This document shows, piece by piece, positions 6,303 to 10,620 of a stretch of DNA of 10,620 nucleotides. A program made the translations under genes and the position numbers. Position 1 is the stretch's first letter. The number at the start of each line of letters is the position of its first letter. Under the pieces are notes generated by a model. That model ran no database searches. It had not been told where the DNA came from and saw only the letters and a list, made by a program, of their open reading frames with translations. The stretch is from Actinomycetes bacterium (lineage in GTDB: Bacteria; Actinomycetota; Actinomycetes; Streptosporangiales; Streptosporangiaceae), in the NCBI GenBank assembly GCA_023425615.1, contig JAFACJ010001206.1:1-10620 (forward strand), given 5' to 3'.

Positions 6303-6561
6303 CCTAACGGCGGATGTCACACCAAGCCGGAGGGCCGTCCAGCACCAGGTGGGGACGGTACTCCAGGGTCCGTGACGGCCGTGTTACCGGACGCTCACGC
6401 CCTGGAACCGCAGTGACCGGGAGTGCTCACATTGACGCACCGTGCCCGGTGCGTGACAGGTAATCGGGTCTTGACCTGGCGGCAACAGCCGGAACGACCC
6501 CCGTGCCTACCTTCGTGGCTGCGACGAAACGCCACAACGGAGAGTACCTGGAGGGCAGGCC
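6303..6561. other. Intergenic control region between the antiporter operon and narK
   Basis: No gene is seen here on either strand. It holds the inverted repeat at 6435-6454, a palindrome ACGGCCGT (6375-6382), a weak hairpin made by CCAGGG (6363-6368) and CCCTGG (6400-6405), and several GTGAC/CTCAC half-site-like words. A TTGACC at 6471-6476 resembles a -35 and a TACCTT at 6508-6513 resembles a -10, but they are 31 bases apart and so cannot form one promoter. The ribosome binding site of narK, GGAGGG at 6550-6555, closes the region. I cannot place the narK promoter with confidence. Confidence 0.5.
6435..6454. promoter_or_regulatory. Perfect 20-base inverted repeat upstream of narK, candidate operator
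   Basis: ACGCACCG-TGCC-CGGTGCGT has perfect 8-base arms and a 4-base centre. It lies 108 bases before the narK start and 181 bases from the divergent antiporter operon promoter. The position fits an operator for narK. No T-tract or upstream gene end makes it look like a terminator. The binding protein is unknown. Confidence 0.45.
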
Positions 6562-7941
6562 ATGACCACGCTGACCGATGAGAGGCGCATCGAGCCGGAC
6601 GGGGGGCGGGGCCGCTGGATCGAGGACTGGAGACCCGACGACGAACGGTTCTGGAACCGGACCGGCAGGCGGGTGGCGCTGCGCAACCTCGTCTGGTCCA
6701 TCCTCACCGAGCACCTGGGCTTCTGCGTCTGGCTGCTGTGGAGCATCGCCGTCATCAACCTCGGCACGGTGGGCGTCACCCTGGACGTCGGCCAGCAGCT
6801 CTGGCTGACGACCATCCCCAACCTCGTCGGCGCCTTCATGCGCATCCCGTACACCTTCGGGCCCGCCAGGTTCGGCGGCAGGAACTTCACGATCATCAGC
6901 GCGCTGCTGCTGCTGATCCCGTGCGCGCTGTTCGTCTACGCCATCGAGAACCCCGGCATCCCCTTCTGGGCCCTGCTGCTCATCGCCGCGACCACGGGCC
7001 TGGGCGGCGGCAACTTCGCCTCCTCGATGTCGAACATCACGCACTACTACCCGACGAACAAGCAGGGGCTCCCGCTCGGCCTCAACGCCGCCGGCGGCAA
7101 CCTCGGCACCAGCGTCACCCAGCTGACGATGCCGCCGCTGATCGTCGCCGCGGGCCTGGCCGCCGTCGGCTGGGTGTGGATGCCGCTGCTGCTGGTCGCC
7201 GCGGCCGGCGCGTACTTCTTCATGAACAACCTGCGCCACGCCACCAGCTCCTACACCTTCGGGGAGATGGGCGGCATCGCCCGCAGGCCGCACACGATCG
7301 TCATGTCGGTGCTCTACATCGGCACCTTCGGCTCGTTCATCGGCTACTCCTTCTCCTTCGGCGTGCTGATCAAGAACCAGTTCCCCGACATCAAGGCGGC
7401 CGACTACATCTGGCTCGGCGCGCTCGTCGGCTCCATCGCCCGCCCGATCGGCGGCTGGCTGGCCGACCGGCTGGGCGGCGCCAGGGTGACGTTCTTCAAC
7501 TTCCTGGTCATGGCGCTGGGCATCGGCGCCGTCTGGTACGCGGTCGACGCCGGGAGCTGGGGCCTGTTCCTCGCCGCCTTCCTGCTCGTCTTCGCCACCA
7601 CCGGCATCGGCAACGGCTCGACCTACAAGATGATCCCGGCGATCTTCAAGCACCAGGCGCTGGAGGGCGTGGACGCCCGCGACGAGGGCGCCGTCGCCAC
7701 CGCGATCGCCGCGGCCAGGCGCGCCGGCGCGGCCGCGATCGGCATCTCCTCGGCGGTCGGCGCCCTGGGCGGCGTCCTCATCCAGCAGACCTTCCGGCTC
7801 TCGCTGACCGAGGCGAAGACGATCGTCCCCGCGCTGCTGATCCTGGCCGGCTTCTACACCGTCTGCGTGATCCTCACCTGGGCGACCTACCTGCGCAAGA
7901 CCGACACCGAGCGCCGCAGCCTCGCCGACGCGGGAGTCTGA
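6562..7941 (+). CDS. narK: Nitrate/nitrite transporter, NarK-type (NNP family, MFS)
   Basis: This 459-residue integral membrane protein of the major facilitator superfamily would take up nitrate or exchange it for nitrite. Both nitrate signature motifs are present: GLGGGNFASSMSNITHYYP (146-164) and GIGNGSTYKMIPAIF (348-362). The two substrate arginines of the family are visible as R94 in AFMRIPYTF and R294 in GSIARPIGGWLADR. A soluble N-terminal stretch of about 40 residues (WIEDWRPDDERFWNRTGRR) precedes the first helix, as in actinobacterial NarK proteins. The ATG at 6562 follows GGAGGG (6550-6555). No nitrate or nitrite reductase gene is adjacent, so the transporter may serve assimilation or respiration encoded elsewhere. 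It appears to be a single-gene transcript, ending at the palindrome at 7976. Confidence 0.93.
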   Translation: MTTLTDERRIEPDGGRGRWIEDWRPDDERFWNRTGRRVALRNLVWSILTEHLGFCVWLLWSIAVINLGTVGVTLDVGQQLWLTTIPNLVGAFMRIPYTFGPARFGGRNFTIISALLLLIPCALFVYAIENPGIPFWALLLIAATTGLGGGNFASSMSNITHYYPTNKQGLPLGLNAAGGNLGTSVTQLTMPPLIVAAGLAAVGWVWMPLLLVAAAGAYFFMNNLRHATSSYTFGEMGGIARRPHTIVMSVLYIGTFGSFIGYSFSFGVLIKNQFPDIKAADYIWLGALVGSIARPIGGWLADRLGGARVTFFNFLVMALGIGAVWYAVDAGSWGLFLAAFLLVFATTGIGNGSTYKMIPAIFKHQALEGVDARDEGAVATAIAAARRAGAAAIGISSAVGALGGVLIQQTFRLSLTEAKTIVPALLILAGFYTVCVILTWATYLRKTDTERRSLADAGV

Positions 7942-7975
7942 GGACGGGCTCGTCGCACACGTTCACCACACAGGA

Positions 7976-8007
7976 GAAGCCCCCGGCGCCGCGGCGCCGG
8001 GGGCTTC
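7976..8007. terminator. Perfect 32-bp palindrome, bidirectional terminator of narK and tRNA-Pro
   Basis: Two 16-base arms (7976-7991 and 7992-8007), beginning GAAGCCCCCGG and ending CCGGGGGCTTC, are exactly complementary with no spacer. The RNA hairpin would have a 4-base loop taken from the central GCGC. It starts 34 bases after the narK stop and lies 6 bases beyond the 3' end of the convergent tRNA gene. No T-tract flanks it. Confidence 0.75.
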
Positions 8008-8013
8008 GATCTG

Positions 8014-8087
8014 TCGGGCTGGCGGGATTTGAACCCACGGCTTCTTGCACCCAAAGCAAGCGCGCTACCAAGCTGCGCCACAGCCCG
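8014..8087 (-). tRNA. tRNA-Pro, anticodon TGG
   Basis: The minus strand folds as a complete cloverleaf of 74 bases. The acceptor stem is CGGGCTG with CAGCCCG, and the D arm is GCGC-AGCTTGGTA-GCGC. The anticodon arm is CTTGC-TTTGGGT-GCAAG, placing TGG at positions 34-36. The variable loop is AAGCC, and the T arm is GTGGG-TTCAAAT-CCCGC. The discriminator base is A and CCA is not encoded. It would read CCA and probably other proline codons by wobble. A -10-like TACACT lies just upstream, and the palindrome at 7976-8007 is immediately downstream. Confidence 0.96.
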
Positions 8088-8098
8088 CGATGCGCGAC

Positions 8099-8104
8099 AG
8101 TGTA
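8099..8104 (-). promoter_or_regulatory. Candidate -10 element of the tRNA-Pro gene
   Basis: TACACT on the minus strand fits TANNNT and would start transcription about 5 bases before the mature tRNA 5' end at 8087. This gives a very short leader for RNase P. No clear TTGAC-like -35 is found 17-18 bases upstream, so the call rests on the -10 alone. Confidence 0.4.
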
Positions 8105-8386
8105 GCCGCTCGTCCCTCCCCTGGCTCCCGCCTTTCCCCGGCGGACGATCACCATTCGGCGGCACCGGGAAGCGGGAGGTCCGACGGCCGGTGGCGCGGG
8201 GGCGGCACGCAGGGGAGCGTGTCACGGGAGGTGGCCGCGACCCCCTAGACTGAGGGCCGCACAGGCATGTGTTGCCGCCCTAAACGATCACGTGAGACCG
8301 GCGGCCGCTCGCGCCCGCGGCCTGGCAGGGCCGCAATCACCGCGCGCCGAGCCGTGTGAACCGCCGGATCAAGGAGACCTGCCCCA
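8105..8386. other. Intergenic region between tRNA-Pro and tig, with candidate tig promoter
   Basis: I see no gene here. TAGACT at 8246-8251 fits the -10 consensus and would give tig a leader of about 130 bases. No convincing -35 sits at the right distance. The leader can form a stem of GGCCGC (8303-8308) with GCGGCC (8317-8322). I recognise no known riboswitch or ribosomal-protein-type leader in it. Confidence 0.4.
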
Positions 8387-9826
8387 GTGAAGACCGCTGT
8401 CGAGGAGCTGACCCCGACCCGGGTGAAGCTCACCATCGAAGTTCCGTTCGAAGAGCTCAAGCCGAGCCTCGACAAGGCTTACAAGGAGCTCGCCAAGCAG
8501 GTGCGGCTCAAGGGCTTCCGCCCGGGCAAGGCGCCCGCGCGCCTGATCGACCAGTACGTGGGCCGCGGCGCGGTGCTCCAGGAGGCCGTGAACGACGCGC
8601 TCCCGGGTCTGTACGGCGCGGCGGTCGAGGAGAAGGAGCTCTTCGTCCTCGGCCAGCCCGACGTCGAGGTGACCAAGCTCGACGACGGCAAGGAACTGGA
8701 GTTCACCGCCGAGGTCGACGTCCGCCCGACCTTCGAGGTCCCCGACTACGAGGGCCTGCCCGTCACGGTCGACGACGCGGTCGTCACCGACGAGGAGGTC
8801 GAGGAGACCCTCGGCAACCTGCGTGAGCGCTTCGCCACCCTCACCACCGTCGAGCGCGCCGCCGCCGAGGGCGACACCGTCACCATCGACCTGGCCGCCG
8901 CCGTCGACGGCGAGCCGGTCGAGGACGCCGCCACCAAGGGCTACTCCTACGAGGTCGGCACCGAGGGCGTCATCGAGGGCCTCAACGACGCGATCGTGGG
9001 CCTGGCGGCCGGCGAGTCCAAGGACTTCCCCTCCACCCTCGTGGCCGGGTCCCACCAGGGCCAGGAGGCCGAGGTCACCGTCACCGTGCAGTCGGTGAAG
9101 GTCAAGGAGCTGCCCGAGGCCGACGACGAGTTCGCCCAGCTCGCCTCGGAGTTCGACACGATCGAGGAGCTGCGGGACGACGTCCGCACCCGCCTCGGCC
9201 GGCAGAAGAAGCTCAACCAGATCGGCCAGGCCCGTGACAAGGCCCTGGAGGCCCTGCTGGAGAAGGTCGAGATCCCGCTGCCCGAGAGCGTCGTCGACGG
9301 CGAGAAGGCGCGCCGCAACGAGCAGCTCGACCAGCAGCTCGCCTACGCCGGTCTGACCCGTGAGGCCTACCTGGCCGAGGAGGAGAAGACCGCCGAGGAG
9401 TTCGAGGCCGAGATCGACGAGGCCGCGCGCAAGGCGGTCAAGGGCGGCTTCATCCTCGACCAGCTCGCCCTCCAGGAGGAGCTGGGCGTGGAGAACGAGG
9501 AGCTCAGCGAGTACGTGGTCACCCAGGCCATGCAGATGAACCTGCCGCCGCAGCAGCTCGCCCAGTACCTCACCGAGAACAACCAGATCCCGGCCCTCGT
9601 CGCCGAGGTGCTGCGCTCCAAGGCGCTGAACCTCATCGTCGAGCACGTCAAGATCACTGACGAGTCCGGCGCCGAGCTCGACCTCGAGCGGCTCCGCCGC
9701 GAGGTCAACGGCGAGCCCGAGCCGGAGGCCGAGGTCGCCGAGGCCGAGGTCGTCGAGGAGGCCGCCGAGGTGACGGGCGAGGCCGAGGCCAAGGACGAGG
9801 ACACCAAGGACGCCGCGGAGTCCTGA
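8387..9826 (+). CDS. tig: Trigger factor, ribosome-associated chaperone and peptidyl-prolyl isomerase
   Basis: This 479-residue protein binds the ribosome at the exit tunnel and shields and folds nascent chains. The N-terminal ribosome-binding domain carries the signature GFRPGKAP at residues 43-50. The FKBP-like prolyl isomerase domain spans about 155-240 (EGDTVTIDLAAAVDGEPV, then YEVGTEGVIEGLNDAIVGL). The C-terminal helical chaperone arms follow, about 250-430, with NLPPQQLAQYL at 385-394. A Glu/Ala-rich acidic tail (about 440-479) is typical of actinobacterial trigger factors. The start is GTG at 8387 with AAGGAGA at 8371-8377. The protein is full length for the family. The gene ends at a hairpin and is followed by clpP1, the usual actinobacterial order (tig, clpP1, clpP2, clpX). 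Confidence 0.97.
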   Translation: MKTAVEELTPTRVKLTIEVPFEELKPSLDKAYKELAKQVRLKGFRPGKAPARLIDQYVGRGAVLQEAVNDALPGLYGAAVEEKELFVLGQPDVEVTKLDDGKELEFTAEVDVRPTFEVPDYEGLPVTVDDAVVTDEEVEETLGNLRERFATLTTVERAAAEGDTVTIDLAAAVDGEPVEDAATKGYSYEVGTEGVIEGLNDAIVGLAAGESKDFPSTLVAGSHQGQEAEVTVTVQSVKVKELPEADDEFAQLASEFDTIEELRDDVRTRLGRQKKLNQIGQARDKALEALLEKVEIPLPESVVDGEKARRNEQLDQQLAYAGLTREAYLAEEEKTAEEFEAEIDEAARKAVKGGFILDQLALQEELGVENEELSEYVVTQAMQMNLPPQQLAQYLTENNQIPALVAEVLRSKALNLIVEHVKITDESGAELDLERLRREVNGEPEPEAEVAEAEVVEEAAEVTGEAEAKDEDTKDAAES

Positions 9827-9861
9827 CGCCCTCGGGTCTGATTTGCGAGAAAAATCCAAAT

Positions 9862-9895
9862 GCGCCCCGTATGCCGTAAATGGCATGCGGGGCGC
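9862..9895 (+). terminator. Hairpin terminator of tig
   Basis: GCGCCCCGTATGCC (9862-9875) pairs with GGCATGCGGGGCGC (9882-9895) over 14 base pairs, one of them T-G, around the loop GTAAAT. It begins 35 bases after the tig stop. No T-tract follows. It separates tig from the clpP1 control region, implying that clpP1 has its own promoter. Confidence 0.75.
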
Positions 9896-9910
9896 GGCTG
9901 TTCAAGCGGC

Positions 9911-9927
9911 GTTCGCCGGCAGCTAAA
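9911..9927 (+). promoter_or_regulatory. Candidate ClgR binding site 1 upstream of clpP1
   Basis: GTTCGCCGGCAGCTAAA resembles the ClgR operator, which from memory is a palindrome built on CGCY-NNN-RGCG with AT-rich flanks. The left half GTTCGC is exact and the right half AGCTAA has one change within the core. ClgR is the actinobacterial activator of clp protease genes. The clgR gene is not in the window. Confidence 0.45.
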
Positions 9928-9952
9928 CCCCGGGTCGGCAAAAGGGTGAAGG

Positions 9953-9969
9953 GTACGCCGCCAGCGAAA
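9953..9969 (+). promoter_or_regulatory. Candidate ClgR binding site 2 upstream of clpP1
   Basis: GTACGCCGCCAGCGAAA matches the CGCY-NNN-RGCGWW core completely. Its left edge is exactly 42 bases from that of site 1, about four helical turns, so both sites face the same side of the DNA. It ends 16 bases before the putative -35 of clpP1, a position suited to activation. Confidence 0.55.
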
Positions 9970-9984
9970 AGAACGTCCGTATGG

Positions 9985-10013
9985 CGTGACGCCCCCGCGG
10001 GGCGCGTTAGTGT
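9985..10013 (+). promoter_or_regulatory. clpP1: Candidate clpP1 promoter
   Basis: CGTGAC (9985-9990) as a weak -35 and TAGTGT (10008-10013) as a TANNNT-type -10 are separated by 17 bases. A weak -35 preceded by activator-like sites is consistent with ClgR-dependent expression. The resulting leader to the GTG at 10070 would be about 50 bases. A GC-rich inverted repeat (GCCCC-CGC-GGGGC) lies in the spacer. Confidence 0.45.
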
Positions 10014-10069
10014 CCAATCATCCGACCGTTCGAGGACCAGAACTCGCTAGACACCTACGGAGGAACAGG

Positions 10070-10620
10070 GTGAGCAAGCCTCCGATTTTCCCCGATCCGT
10101 TCTTCGCGCGCGAGGGCGGGCTGCAGGCGATGGCCGCACAGGAGGCCCTGCACCAGCAGTTGCTGCGCAAGCGGATCGTGGTACTCGGCCAGCAGGTCGA
10201 CGACGACATCGCCAACCGCCTCTCGGCCGAGCTGCTGCTGCTGTCGGCCGAGGACGGCAAGCGCGACATCACCTTCTACATCAACTCACCGGGCGGCTCC
10301 GTGACCGCCGGCATGGCGATCTACGACATCATGGAGTACGTGCCGAACGACATCGTCACGGTCGGCATGGGTCTGGCGGCGTCGATGGGCCAGTTCCTGC
10401 TGTGCGCGGGCACCCCGGGCAAGCGCTACGCGCTTCCGCACGCGCGCATCATGATGCACCAGCCGTCCGGCGGTATCGGCGGTACCGCCTCGGACATCAA
10501 GATCCAGGCCGAGCAGATGCTCTACGTCAAGAAGACGCTGGCCGAGCGGATCGCCTACCACACGGGCCAGACGGTCGAGCAGATCACCGCGGACTCCGAC
10601 CGCGACCGCTGGTTCACCGC
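10070..10620 (+). CDS. clpP1: ATP-dependent Clp protease proteolytic subunit ClpP1 (C-terminus outside window)
   Basis: This open frame of 183 complete codons runs off the window end. The serine protease subunit forms a 14-mer barrel that degrades proteins fed in by ClpX or ClpC. The catalytic triad is visible as S105 in GLAASMGQF, H130 in HARIMMHQP and D179 in DSDRDRW. The Ser-His and His-Asp spacings are those of characterised ClpP proteins. FYINSPGGSVTAGMAIYD (69-86) is the oligomerisation and oxyanion-loop region. AASMG and ADSDRDRWFT resemble mycobacterial ClpP1 more than ClpP2. The N-terminus carries about 15 residues (SKPPIFPDPFFAREGG) ahead of the conserved part, perhaps a processed propeptide. 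The start is GTG at 10070 with GGAGGAA at 10059-10065. Two ClgR-like sites and a promoter lie upstream. clpP2 would be expected next. Confidence 0.96.
   Translation, partial: MSKPPIFPDPFFAREGGLQAMAAQEALHQQLLRKRIVVLGQQVDDDIANRLSAELLLLSAEDGKRDITFYINSPGGSVTAGMAIYDIMEYVPNDIVTVGMGLAASMGQFLLCAGTPGKRYALPHARIMMHQPSGGIGGTASDIKIQAEQMLYVKKTLAERIAYHTGQTVEQITADSDRDRWFT

Noticed and set aside
6243..6320. Upstream ATG at 6320 for the RCK_C regulatory subunit
   Set aside because: The added residues do not resemble the family start, the stretch covers the promoter-like AT island, and GTG at 6242 has its own ribosome binding site.
6243..6430. ydaO-type c-di-AMP riboswitch ahead of the antiporter operon
   Set aside because: The likely leader is about 30 bases and I could not recognise the conserved riboswitch helices.
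6383..6530. GlnR boxes upstream of narK (GTTAC at 6383, GTGGC-n6-GAAAC at 6515-6530)
   Set aside because: Each has only one acceptable half-site and no second properly spaced box, so the match is no better than chance.
6427..7653. A 408-residue minus-strand frame opposite narK
   Set aside because: It has the low-complexity D/E/G/R/Q composition typical of antisense frames in GC-rich genomes, while the plus strand is an unmistakable NarK.
8303..8322. Stem in the tig leader as a riboswitch or attenuator
   Set aside because: A single 6-bp GC stem is expected by chance in such DNA, and no known leader family is recognisable.
8369..9886. A 505-residue Leu/Gly/Asp-rich minus-strand frame opposite tig
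   Set aside because: It is an antisense shadow of trigger factor and its start and repeats follow tig codon pattern.

Overview
The window is chromosomal DNA from a very GC-rich actinobacterium. The composition, the GTG starts with GGAGG-type ribosome binding sites, the sparse AT-rich promoter islands and the tRNA-Pro / trigger factor / ClpP1 neighbourhood all point there. The Streptosporangiales (Nonomuraea/Streptosporangium-like) are my best guess, but this is inference and not proven. I see no insertion sequence, prophage, CRISPR array or other obvious mobile DNA, and no clear multi-gene novel system. The interesting material is mostly in control regions and in one gene that has no stop codon.

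Left part (1-3420). A cupin-type AraC-family regulator, cut by the window edge, points leftward and probably has a leaderless mRNA. Divergent from it is a small DUF1772 membrane protein, with four tandem GCGTNACGC-containing repeats between the two. An inverted repeat of the kind bound by TetR-like repressors follows, just ahead of two translationally coupled acyl-CoA dehydrogenase genes. Their sequences fit the two unlike subunits of an alpha2beta2 enzyme for an unknown acyl-CoA.

Middle (3500-6560). A nine-helix DMT-like membrane protein runs rightward and converges on a leftward operon of a cytosolic RCK_C regulatory subunit and a CPA2-type cation/proton antiporter. This pair resembles KhtT/KhtU and the c-di-AMP-responsive CpeA/CpeB of Streptomyces. 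The DMT-like frame contains no stop before it enters the antiporter antisense. A strong hairpin lies where the gene should end.

Right part (6560-10620). A NarK-type nitrate/nitrite transporter is followed by a perfect 32-bp palindrome serving as a shared terminator. Next come tRNA-Pro(TGG) on the minus strand, the trigger factor gene tig, a terminator, and the start of clpP1, cut by the window edge. Upstream of clpP1 are two ClgR-like sites exactly 42 bp apart, ahead of a plausible promoter. tig and clpP1 together form the usual actinobacterial protein-folding and proteolysis cluster, and clpP2 and clpX would be expected just outside the window.
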